Shown one piece after another: positions 17,601 through 24,786 of a stretch of 64,000 nt of DNA (the stretch's first letter is position 1; each line of letters opens with the position of its first letter). Both the position numbers and the translations under genes were made by a program. Under the pieces are notes generated by a model. It saw only the letters and a program-made list of their open reading frames with translations. It did no database searches and was not told the DNA's origin. The stretch is from Leptolyngbya sp. Cla-17 (GTDB taxonomy: Bacteria; Cyanobacteriota; Cyanobacteriia; Leptolyngbyales; Leptolyngbyaceae): contig NZ_JAEVYN010000002.1 in assembly GCF_016807185.1 (NCBI RefSeq), forward strand, positions 2,083,367 through 2,147,366. The letters are read 5' to 3'.

Positions 17601-18868
17601 TGGCGATCGAAGATATTACCCTGCGGCGGCAGTATGAGGCAGAGCGATCGCGACTTTTGACGCAAGAGCAAGAAGCCCGTCAGTTGGCGGAAACTGCCAA
17701 CCGCACCAAAGATGATTTTCTCTCCAACCTATCCCACGAACTCCGCAATCCGCTCAACATTATGTTGGGCTGGGCAAAAATGCTTCGCACGCGTCAGTTA
17801 AGCGAAGACACGGTCATGCGTGCCTTAGAAGTGATTGAACGCAGCGCTAGGGCGCAAGCTCAGTTAATTGAAGATTTGCTAGATGTTTCCCGAATTACTA
17901 GCGGCAAACTGAATCTCAGCCCTGATTTGATTGATTTGGCGATGGTGGTGGCAGGCGCGATCGAGTCAGTGCAAGTGTCTGCTGAAGAAAAAACAATTCA
18001 ACTGGTGTCTCACTTAACGTCGGTAATGATGACGGGCGATCGCCATCGCCTTCAGCAAGTATTGTGGAATCTACTCACCAACGCGATTAAATTTACGCCT
18101 GCCGCTGGACGAGTGGAGGTGACCTTAGAGGTCGTGCAAACGGATGCCGAGATTCGAGTTAGCGATACTGGGCAAGGGATTTCGGTAGAGCTGCTGCCCT
18201 ATATTTTCGATCGCTTCCGCCAAGGAGATTCCAGCAGCAGTAAATCGAGTCAAGGGCTGGGGTTGGGCTTGTCGATTGTGCGTCATATTGTGGAATCTCA
18301 TGGCGGCAAGATTAGGGCAGAGAGTGGGGGTGAGGGGCAGGGCACCACGATAATTGTGCGATTGCCTTTAGGCGGCAAGCCGCTTGAGGTGGCAGATGTG
18401 CTCGATCCCTTAGCTCTCAGCGGGTTGCCAGCAAACGACGACAGTATACAATTGGCGGCTGATTCAACGCCGATAGCGCCTTCTTTGACTGGCTTGCGGA
18501 TTTTAGCGGTGGATAATGAAGCCGATAGTCGAGAGTTGATTCAATGGATTTTGGAGGATTTGGGAGCAAAGGTTATGGTGGTGGCATCGGCAAGGGAGGC
18601 GATCGCTGCCCTGACGAACGCACCTCAAAAATTCGATGTGCTGATCTCTGATATTGGGATGCCGGAAGAAGATGGTCTATCTTTGATTCGTCAAGTAAGA
18701 GCAATGGAATCAACGGTTGGACAAATCCCTGCCGCAGCGGTGACTGCCTATGCCAGCGATCTCGAACGTCAACTTGCGATTGATGCTGGGTTTCAGGTGC
18801 ATATTACTAAGCCGATCGAGCCATTTCAACTGGCAGCGATGATTGCAACGTTGGCGGAACGAGATTAG
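14660..18868 (+). CDS. CheB-CheR-PAS hybrid histidine kinase with receiver
   Basis: 1402 residues. A CheB methylesterase domain (about 27-210) keeps its triad: Ser35 in VASAGGLEAF, His62 in LVQHLSPDH, and Asp in LSGGDGDGSRG. A CheR methyltransferase (about 230-500) has the SAM loop WVAGCATGEEVYS and LISCRNVLIYM. A heptad-rich coiled coil with repeated NEEL units (about 690-750) leads to PAS regions (about 755-865 and 880-995), HisKA with His1026 (SHELRNPLN), HATPase_c (about 1130-1250) and a receiver with Asp1331. No chemoreceptor or cheA is nearby, so it more likely serves a non-chemotaxis signalling path. The companion kinase starts 44 bases downstream. The ATG has no obvious Shine-Dalgarno. 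Confidence 0.95.
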   Translation: MTAEQAPSESTVGKNDGSPQTDAEAEFPIVGIVASAGGLEAFTQLLSHLPTDTGMGFVLVQHLSPDHKSMLSDILARATQMPVNEVQEGVVVEPNHIYVIPPNCQMTLVEGALRLAPREKVMGHGYQPGTALFESLANDRGHKAIAVVLSGGDGDGSRGLTAIKAAGGITFAQCEATAQVNSMPNTAVATGNVDFVLTPQQIAEEIGKLSRHPLISQLIPLISAPEISPVSADAISIIFGLLRSLCGVDFSLYKRTTLDRRIQRRMLLYKLEHLDEYAQYLQAHPDEVKALYEEILIHVTSFFRDAEVFDQLTQTVFPIITQDKSAETPIRIWVAGCATGEEVYSIAICLLEFLKNQAMHSSIQIFATDISDPAINKARSGIYSESQMAEVSAERREAFFIPLEGGSYQICKAVRELCVFARQDLSRDPPFSNLDLISCRNVLIYMGEELQQRLMPLFHYSLKPTGFLMLGTSESRGKYSDLFSLIDRKYKIYTKKPNANRTPFSFAISKHSIAKVKDRKTMTQPSSNGVDLQTQTDQLIANHYAPVGVVVNDKLEIVQVRGDTSAYLQLAPGKASLNLLKVARGALLVEIRAAIYQAQQQTVVVKRDSVRIGENNPSTVTLKVIPFKPAESAESCFLILFEAASVVVNDAIALGAPENLEQEVAQLRQALAAMTQEQITTQEYVQSMLQEQENVNQELKVANEEILSSNEELQSTNEELETAKEEIQASNEELNTTNEELRSRNLELHHANNDLTNLLASINIPILMLANDFRIRRFTPMAQRLFNFIPTDTGRHVSDIRTNLNLPDLEVWISEVLETLTVKEIEVQTQQGQWFTLRIRPYRTTENQIDGVVLVLLDIDALKRGAVALETARNYAEAIVETVQMPLIVLDSQLRVNSANRSFYQTFQVAPPETQQTRVYDLGNGQWNLPGLRSRLENVLLNNAQLQDFEITHYFEQIGQKTMLLNAYKILHSDDTLLLLLAIEDITLRRQYEAERSRLLTQEQEARQLAETANRTKDDFLSNLSHELRNPLNIMLGWAKMLRTRQLSEDTVMRALEVIERSARAQAQLIEDLLDVSRITSGKLNLSPDLIDLAMVVAGAIESVQVSAEEKTIQLVSHLTSVMMTGDRHRLQQVLWNLLTNAIKFTPAAGRVEVTLEVVQTDAEIRVSDTGQGISVELLPYIFDRFRQGDSSSSKSSQGLGLGLSIVRHIVESHGGKIRAESGGEGQGTTIIVRLPLGGKPLEVADVLDPLALSGLPANDDSIQLAADSTPIAPSLTGLRILAVDNEADSRELIQWILEDLGAKVMVVASAREAIAALTNAPQKFDVLISDIGMPEEDGLSLIRQVRAMESTVGQIPAAAVTAYASDLERQLAIDAGFQVHITKPIEPFQLAAMIATLAERD

Positions 18869-18912
18869 GGGATTTATAAGAAAAGGATGATTCACATTAA
18901 ATCAGGGATGGC

Positions 18913-20775
18913 ATGACTATTTCTCCTCAGCTAAATGCAGTATATCGCCGGGTTCTCTCTCTACATCAGCAGAGTGATGAATTGCCAGCCGCTTACCAAA
19001 AAATCTTGGCAGAGGGATTTGAGGAACTCCAAGCCGTTTTAGAAGAGTTGCAAACTTCAGAAGAGGAAGTGCGCGCTCAAAGTGAAGCATTGATTCAGGC
19101 GTACCAAACTATTGAGATAGAACGCCAGCGCTATCAAGATCTATTTGAGTTTGCACCCGATGGATACTTGGTCACCGACCGGGCTGGAAAAATTCAAGAA
19201 GCCAATCAAGTCATGGCTCAGATGCTAAAGGTGTCGCAGGAATTTTTGGTCGGTAAGCCGCTGTTGATGTTTATTGAACAGGGCGATCGCTTTAAATTTC
19301 ACATCAAACTCGATGAATTACGGCTGATAGACAAGATTCAAAACTGGGAAGTTCGTCTACGTTCAAAGTTTTGTCTGCCTTTTGATGCAGCGCTAACGGT
19401 TTCTGCGGTTTGCGATTTTACCGATGAGTTGATCAACCTGCGGTGGGCGGTGCGCGACATCACTGAGCACAAACAGCTACAGCGATTCACAGAATGGCTC
19501 AACGTTGAGCTAGAAACACGGGTGCAAGAGCGCACCGCTCAATTGCAGCAGTCTTTTCATTTTGAAGCGGGTCTCAAACGAATCACCGATAAGGTGCGGG
19601 ATAGTTTAGATGAAAGCCATATTTTACAAGCAGCAGTCCAGGAGTTAACCCTCGTGCTTGGCTTAGTTTGCTGCGATACAGCGGTATATGATATCGACTT
19701 AGCCACTTCCACCATTCTCTACGAGTTCACCACGGCCGACGAACTGACATCGCCCTCGGCTTTAGGCGAAGTGGTTTCAATGTCAACCTTGCAAGAAAAC
19801 TACTATCAGCTTTTACAGGGAAGCTATTTTCAGTTCTGTGAGATTGATACCCACTCAGTGCGTCCTTACGCAATCTTGGCTCATCCAATCTTTGATGATC
19901 AGGGCGTATTGGGTGATCTGTGGCTCTTTAAGCAGCGACAAGATACGTTTAGTGAGTTAGAAATTCGACTAGTGCAGCAGGTGGCAAATCAATGCGCGAT
20001 CGCGATTCGTCAAGCTCGGCTCTATCAAGCATCTCAAGCTCAAATTGAGGAATTGCAAAAACTCGATTGCCTCAAAGATGATTTCCTTAGCACCATCTCT
20101 CATGAACTGCGATCGCCCATTGCCAATGTAAAAATGGCAGCCCAGATGTTGAAACTTGCCCTCGCTCAAGACCGCAGTTCCACATCCGCACCATCAAATG
20201 GGGAAAACCGGATTAACCAGTACCTCAAAATTTTGGAAGCAGAGTGCGATCGTGAAATTAAGTTGGTCAACGATCTGCTCGATTTGCAACGCTTTCAGAC
20301 AGTACAGCAGCCCTTAGTTTTGGAAACTATTCAGCTACAGCAATGGTTGCCTAACTTAATCGCACCCTTACAAGGATTAATGGAAGCCCGTCAACAAACG
20401 CTTCAGTTAATCCTTGCCTTCAACTTACCGCCCTTACTATCCAATGCAGCCAGTTTAGAACGCATTTTAGAGGAGCTATTAAATAACGCTTACAAATACA
20501 CGCCTCAAGGTGGCAACATCACTATCATGGTTCAAACTCAAGCTGACTCAACGCAAATAAAAATTAGCAACACAAGCGCAGAGATTGCGCCTGATCAACT
20601 TACCCGCATTTTTGAAAAGTTTTACCGGATTCCCAGTTCTGATCCGTGGAAGCAAAGCGGCACTGGCTTAGGATTGGCTCTTGTGCAACATTTGACCCAT
20701 CAATTGGGCGGCACCATTGCCGTTCAGCAGACTATAGGACAACTTCACTTTATTGTTGATCTACCCCATCGGTAA
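18913..20775 (+). CDS. PAS-GAF sensor histidine kinase
   Basis: 620 residues. An N-terminal coiled coil (about 30-75, LQAVLEELQTSEEEVRAQSE) precedes a PAS domain (about 75-190, LFEFAPDGYLVTDRAGKI), a GAF domain (about 225-375), HisKA with His397 (SHELRSPIAN) and HATPase_c (about 500-618, ending with GTGLGLALVQHL). It has no receiver or membrane span, so it is a cytosolic kinase. The GAF has no cysteine followed by histidine and is not expected to bind a bilin. It lies 44 bases after the CheB-CheR hybrid and is probably co-expressed with it; that protein's receiver is a natural partner. Confidence 0.93.
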   Translation: MTISPQLNAVYRRVLSLHQQSDELPAAYQKILAEGFEELQAVLEELQTSEEEVRAQSEALIQAYQTIEIERQRYQDLFEFAPDGYLVTDRAGKIQEANQVMAQMLKVSQEFLVGKPLLMFIEQGDRFKFHIKLDELRLIDKIQNWEVRLRSKFCLPFDAALTVSAVCDFTDELINLRWAVRDITEHKQLQRFTEWLNVELETRVQERTAQLQQSFHFEAGLKRITDKVRDSLDESHILQAAVQELTLVLGLVCCDTAVYDIDLATSTILYEFTTADELTSPSALGEVVSMSTLQENYYQLLQGSYFQFCEIDTHSVRPYAILAHPIFDDQGVLGDLWLFKQRQDTFSELEIRLVQQVANQCAIAIRQARLYQASQAQIEELQKLDCLKDDFLSTISHELRSPIANVKMAAQMLKLALAQDRSSTSAPSNGENRINQYLKILEAECDREIKLVNDLLDLQRFQTVQQPLVLETIQLQQWLPNLIAPLQGLMEARQQTLQLILAFNLPPLLSNAASLERILEELLNNAYKYTPQGGNITIMVQTQADSTQIKISNTSAEIAPDQLTRIFEKFYRIPSSDPWKQSGTGLGLALVQHLTHQLGGTIAVQQTIGQLHFIVDLPHR

Positions 20776-20793
20776 GGGTCAATAGATGAAAGA

Positions 20794-21468
20794 TCAGTAG
20801 ATGTTGAGATCGCCTGCTGCTTGCTGAACGCCGCAAAAGCCATCAAACTTTTGAAAAATCTGTTGGATTTCGGCAAGGTCAACATAGCAATCAGCCGCTG
20901 CAATTAAAGTGCTATTGGTCATCGATCGCAACCCAACAATTTCCACCCGAACACCCCGGGCGGCAATGGCATTCACAACATAAGCAAAATCTCCGTCGCC
21001 GCTCACCAAAACAGCAGTATCGCAGTAGGGGGACAAATTCATCATATCTACCGCTATCTCTACATCCAAATTGGCTTTTTTGCCATTCCGTGAACAGGGT
21101 TCCAAATTTTTAGTAACCACACGAAAACCGTTATGACCCATCCAGCGGAGGAACCCATGCTGTCGTTCATTGTCAGGATCACAGCCCGTATAGAAAAATA
21201 CATGCACAAGATTATCCTGTGCCGTTAAATAATGCAGCAGTTTGGCGTAATCGACCTCAATGCAAAGTTGCGCTGCTGCATAAAACAGATTCGCACCATC
21301 AATAAAAACGATGACTCGACCCCGCTTACCGTAGTTAGGCATCCCATGGTGAACAGCAGGCAACGGAGCCGTGGCTTTGCCGTGATCTGGAATATCTGTA
21401 AAGCCTGGTTGCTCAAGCTTCCTCGGACCTGTTGCTATATTATTTTTCTGAGAGATTATTTTATCCAC
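20794..21468 (-). CDS. NYN-domain (LabA/DUF88-like) protein
   Basis: 224 codons from a GTG at 21468; an internal ATG at 21342 is an alternative start just before the domain. The PIN-like NYN fold is clear: VIVFIDGANLFYAA with the first catalytic Asp, ANLDVEIAVDMM with central acidic residues, and VLVSGDGDFAYVVNAIAARG with the last pair of Asp. These acidic residues are the putative metal site of NYN nucleases. Relatives include LabA, a circadian output regulator in Synechococcus, but many cyanobacterial paralogues are uncharacterised. It converges with the kinase gene, with an 18-base gap. Confidence 0.85.
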   Translation of the reverse strand: MDKIISQKNNIATGPRKLEQPGFTDIPDHGKATAPLPAVHHGMPNYGKRGRVIVFIDGANLFYAAAQLCIEVDYAKLLHYLTAQDNLVHVFFYTGCDPDNERQHGFLRWMGHNGFRVVTKNLEPCSRNGKKANLDVEIAVDMMNLSPYCDTAVLVSGDGDFAYVVNAIAARGVRVEIVGLRSMTNSTLIAAADCYVDLAEIQQIFQKFDGFCGVQQAAGDLNIY

Positions 21469-21630
21469 TGCTGGCTGACCCCTAAAATTTAGTAATGTCG
21501 TCTAATAAAATTTTGTTTATGAAGCTTTTGCTTAGGAAACGTTGTAATTTGGTTGAGCTTGAAGCTCTTCACTGCTTAGACGACCACTCCGAACGCGATT
21601 GATTAAAACAACGGTAGACTAGAGCCGTGT

Positions 21631-21812
21631 CTATACTTCTAAGTAAGCTTCTGGTATCCCTTCAAACACCAGCCGCTCACCTGGAAAACGACCCGCTCAA
21701 AATACCCATTCGGATTATCTTCAATCTGAATCATTTCAATCTGATGACTACGATTGATATAACAACCTACTTGGTCAATCAAGTTAGCTGGCAACGCATC
21801 TAGTAAACACAT
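21631..21812 (-). pseudogene. DUF1830 family relic with a frameshift
   Basis: On the reverse strand the ATG at 21812 reads LDALPANLIDQVGCYINR, then GYFERVVF. Skipping one base at the A-run 21685-21688, it continues PGERLVFEGIPEAYLEV to a TAG at 21631. Joined, this is the standard DUF1830 pattern (CYVN..., YFERVVFPGERLxFE, PExxLE), a short cyanobacterial family of unknown function. The total length of 182 bases is not a multiple of three, which fits one lost base. The conserved NWYFERVV Trp is Gly here. It could be a sequencing error in a homopolymer, but the early stop and altered residues favour a relic. Confidence 0.7.
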
Positions 21813-22057
21813 TTAGTATTTGAGTCACCGATGTGACTAAATTTTTGAGTAGTACTAATATGGCATCTTGTTGTTGTTGAACCTGTTTGAATACGAGTTT
21901 GAGTTGTGTATAAGTTGTATAAGTTCTATAAAATCCTCCAAAAGACATAGCTGATGGATTGTTCTTTTATTTAGAAAGATGCAAGTTATCTACGATCGCT
22001 TTCGCTATTGTTAAGAACAGTTAAGATAGTTGCAAGCGATAAATCTGCGGAGTATCT
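21813..22057. other. Spacer upstream of crtW
   Basis: A 54-codon reverse frame (21784-21948, beginning MSFGGFYRTYTTY) crosses it and overlaps the DUF1830 relic, but I do not recognise it. Directly before crtW there are repeated GTTAAGA words near 22010-22028. No other structure is seen. Confidence 0.35.
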
Positions 22058-22076
22058 ATGACCAAAATTCAAGAAA

Positions 22077-22916
22077 ATGCGGATTGGACCAGCAGCCTTG
22101 GTGATGAAACGGCAGTGCTTCTCAACGAGGTATATCCCCGTGCAAAATAAGTCAAGATCAGATTTATGGACAGGTCCTCTGGTTGCCGCAGTTATTATCT
22201 CTCTTTGGGTTAGCAGCCTAGTCATTTCTTTATCAGCTGATCTCACCCAATGGACGCTACTGTCAATTGTGCCTGCTGTCTTAGGGCGAACTTTTATTCA
22301 AACCGGACTATTTATTGTTGTCCATGACGCAATCCATGGCAGTGTATTTCCCAAAAGCCGCCTATGGAACCATCGGATTGGCAATCTTGCAATTACATTG
22401 TATGGTTTTCTGCCTTACGAGAAGTTGGCCTTGAACCATTGGAAGCATCATCGTTCTCCAGGTCAACCAGATGACCCCGATTTTCATGATGGCGTCCATC
22501 GTGGCTTCCTTGCCTGGTACATCAAGTTTATGACAGACGAATATGTAGACGCTGAACTACGGCGCAAGCTGTTGCTATATATGGCGATCGCGTTTGTGAG
22601 CCTGAGATTTGGACTACAGGTTTCTGGTTTGAACCTATTCTTATTTTGGCTTTTGCCGCTGATTCTCAGCTCCCTACAGCTATTCTATTTTGGAACGTAT
22701 CTACCCCATAGATCGAGCAATAATTATGATAGTCACAATTCTCACAATGCTGTGAGTAGCAACTTTCCTACAATTGTTTCCTTCTTCACCTGCTACCACT
22801 TTGGCTATCACTGGGAGCATCACGAGTATCCTGACATTGCTTGGTATAAGTTGCCACAGGCTCACCACAGCAGACAGCATCAAGCAAAAGCAGCGATCGC
22901 CAATTCAGCATCCTGA
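22077..22916 (+). CDS. crtW: Beta-carotene ketolase CrtW
   Basis: 279 codons from the ATG at 22077; ATG 22106 is an alternative. The protein is a membrane-bound di-iron oxygenase of the fatty-acid-hydroxylase type. Its three histidine clusters are HDAIHG, HWKHHRSPGQPDDPDFH and YHFGYHWEHHEYP, in CrtW order and spacing. LSSLQLFYFGTYLPHR is a CrtW signature. It adds 4-keto groups to beta-ionone rings, giving echinenone and canthaxanthin, which serve photoprotection and the orange carotenoid protein. Four hydrophobic segments fit the family. The first 30 residues do not match well: a separate 29-codon frame with its own ATG (22058) overlaps the start, so the true N-terminus is uncertain. Confidence 0.9.
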   Translation: MRIGPAALVMKRQCFSTRYIPVQNKSRSDLWTGPLVAAVIISLWVSSLVISLSADLTQWTLLSIVPAVLGRTFIQTGLFIVVHDAIHGSVFPKSRLWNHRIGNLAITLYGFLPYEKLALNHWKHHRSPGQPDDPDFHDGVHRGFLAWYIKFMTDEYVDAELRRKLLLYMAIAFVSLRFGLQVSGLNLFLFWLLPLILSSLQLFYFGTYLPHRSSNNYDSHNSHNAVSSNFPTIVSFFTCYHFGYHWEHHEYPDIAWYKLPQAHHSRQHQAKAAIANSAS

Positions 22917-22964
22917 TACTGACTTTTCCCATACTCTGCCAACGTGGATGCGGTCAACATGAGA

Positions 22965-23354
22965 CTAAACAGCCACCAATTGGGTCATTTCTTCTTTTAA
23001 TGTTGCTGCCAGCTCTGCATCAATCGCTTGCCATTGTGGATTCGTTGCTTTTCCTGCTTTCCACTGAAATGAAACCTGGCTAAACCCGCTGCACTTTGGT
23101 CTATCGATATCAGCAGGGCAATGCTCGATCCAAACTAAGCGATCGGGATTTAACTGGAACTTCTGCACAATCTGGATCGCCAGTTGTTCAATTTTGTAGG
23201 GAAAAAACCATCCGGTTTCGCAGCCCATATCAGACACTACAACGATGTCTTGCCCACGTTTTGAGCGAAAAATTTGCAAATAGCATCGTAAGTGCCAAGT
23301 GCCAAAGTTTTGTCCAGGAACAACACACTGATAGGACTGATCGACGATTTTCAT
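22965..23354 (-). CDS. Hypothetical protein
   Basis: 129 residues, soluble, with no signal peptide or membrane span. Notable parts are VVPGQNFGTWHLRCYLQIFR, DIVVVSDMGCETGWFFPYKI and LVWIEHCPADIDRPKCSGFS, with four cysteines that do not form an obvious zinc motif. The composition and even codon use suggest a real gene. I do not recognise a family. It is the last gene of the reverse-strand run that begins with the OmpR-type regulator, 62 bases after the zinc-ribbon gene, and converges with crtW. Confidence 0.65.
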   Translation of the reverse strand: MKIVDQSYQCVVPGQNFGTWHLRCYLQIFRSKRGQDIVVVSDMGCETGWFFPYKIEQLAIQIVQKFQLNPDRLVWIEHCPADIDRPKCSGFSQVSFQWKAGKATNPQWQAIDAELAATLKEEMTQLVAV

Positions 23355-23416
23355 GCTAAATCCCTGAAAATAAAAAACGATTAATTTATTAGACAGTTAA
23401 CAGTAAAACGCTTGAT

Positions 23417-23602
23417 TTAAGCAGTTAGTAAGGCATGTTTTTGAGCTAAAAGACTGAGTTCTCGTCCTAATGCTGTGGATGTTAAACGAGCACCTTGATC
23501 ATATAGAGGCATTTCCTGCCAGCAGCTTCGGCAAAACCAATACACTTGATGCTGGCGAACGTGGCGCAACATGGAATGAGAACAGCAAGGGCAGTCGTTC
23601 AT
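23417..23602 (-). CDS. Small zinc-ribbon protein
   Basis: 61 residues. Two CxxC pairs, CPCC near residue 4 and CRSC near residue 24, are separated by HSMLRHVRQHQVYWF, which gives a four-cysteine zinc ribbon; QEMPLYDQ follows. This small family recurs next to two-component genes in cyanobacteria and its role is unknown. The compact ribbon suggests nucleic-acid or protein binding. It lies 169 bases downstream of a receiver gene and may belong to the same transcription unit. Confidence 0.75.
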   Translation of the reverse strand: MNDCPCCSHSMLRHVRQHQVYWFCRSCWQEMPLYDQGARLTSTALGRELSLLAQKHALLTA

Positions 23603-23771
23603 GGAAATTCCTTAGATAGACCGGACGAGGATTGAAAGATACAGAAAAGATTGAGCAATCTTTCAAATCCAACGACTTCAATATATTTGGGAATTATGGA
23701 GAAAGTTTGGAGAACGATAAGAATTTGACTAAGTTTTTTTGCGAACAATGTCGAAGTGTTGTGGCTTCTAA

Positions 23772-24152
23772 TCATTGCAGGGCTTGAGCAATTTGCCGAA
23801 CCAGATCAACTGCATTAAACGGCTTAAAAATAACTAACACCACCCCCAAGTTTGGTAAGCGGTCAGTGTTGAGCAGATAGCTGTGAGCCGTTAATAACAC
23901 TACTGGAATCGGTTGGGTTGTCGGATTAGAGTGCAAATCCTGCAAAACGGCAAACCCATCCATTTCGGGCATCATCACATCCAAAACGATCGCGTCTGGT
24001 TTTTCAGTTTTAGCTTGGCGCAATGCCTCTTTCCCAGAAGCTGCCGTTCGCACATCCCAGTGACCTAAATACTGCAAGCAGGCTGCTACCACTTCTCGAA
24101 TCGCAGCGTCGTCATCCACAACTAAAATTTGCTTAACAGTCACATCAAACAC
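23772..24152 (-). CDS. Single-domain response regulator
   Basis: 126 residues, one receiver: ILVVDDDAAIREVVAACL, phosphoacceptor Asp in AIVLDVMMPEMDGFAV, Thr in VVLLTAHSYL, and Lys in VIFKPFNAVDL. The family Lys-Pro is kept. There is no output domain. It is closely related to the next upstream receiver (24345-24734) and both follow the GAF-PAS kinase on the same strand, so they are probable phosphate acceptors of that kinase. Confidence 0.92.
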   Translation of the reverse strand: MFDVTVKQILVVDDDAAIREVVAACLQYLGHWDVRTAASGKEALRQAKTEKPDAIVLDVMMPEMDGFAVLQDLHSNPTTQPIPVVLLTAHSYLLNTDRLPNLGVVLVIFKPFNAVDLVRQIAQALQ

Positions 24153-24344
24153 TCCAACTGTTTGCTCTCAACCAATCTGATCAGATTGGAATAGCCTGCA
24201 ACCTTGCTAGGAGTAGGGCAAAAGACACTACTCCCACAGTAGGAACTCAAGCAGTGGCTATAGAATAAGCAAAAAATATGGAGAAAGTTTGCAGAAACCA
24301 TCCTAAGTTGTAAAGAAGCGTTAAGTTGCGGATGAATTTACCGA

Positions 24345-24734
24345 TTAGTTCCAGCCTAGTAGTTGACTAATTTCTTTTGAGATCTGGATTGGATCAAAGG
24401 GTTTAACAATCAATCCTGCAACTCCTAACTGTTTGTACTGTAACTGCTCATTGGGTTGAACTTTTGCAGTCAGAAAAATAACTGGAATTGAAGCGGTCTG
24501 GGGTTGGCGCTGAAGGTGTTGCAAAATTTCGAGACCATTCATTCCAGGCATTGAAACATCTAGCAAGATGGCATCGGGCCTCTCGGAGATCGCGGCTTGA
24601 ATGGCTTCCTCTCCAGAGCCAGCGACCATCACCTCCCATTGGGCAAGCTTTACTAGACACATTCGCACCACTTCACGAATCCGTTCTTCATCATCCACAA
24701 CCAAAATTCGTTTACTTGTCATGGCAGTTTCCAC
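24345..24734 (-). CDS. Single-domain response regulator
   Basis: 129 residues, one receiver: RILVVDDEERIREVVRMCL, Asp in AILLDVSMPGMNGLEI, Thr in VIFLTAKVQP and Lys in LIVKPFDPIQI. The start is the ATG at 24734 or the following in-frame ATG (MTSKRILVV). It begins 52 bases after the GAF-PAS kinase gene stop, which strongly suggests one operon. Similarity to the 23772-24152 receiver points to a local duplication. Confidence 0.92.
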   Translation of the reverse strand: METAMTSKRILVVDDEERIREVVRMCLVKLAQWEVMVAGSGEEAIQAAISERPDAILLDVSMPGMNGLEILQHLQRQPQTASIPVIFLTAKVQPNEQLQYKQLGVAGLIVKPFDPIQISKEISQLLGWN

Positions 24735-24786
24735 CCGATTTTATCCAAGGTAACCAAATTGGTAAGGCAAAACCCACCAAAGAGAA

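Noticed and set aside
18913..20775. Bilin-binding GAF in the PAS-GAF kinase
   Set aside because: No cysteine-histidine pair or LWGLL-type strand with the expected spacing is present.
21784..21948. 54-codon reverse frame beginning MSFGGFYRTYTTY
   Set aside because: It overlaps the DUF1830 relic in another frame and has no supporting motif or clear ribosome site.
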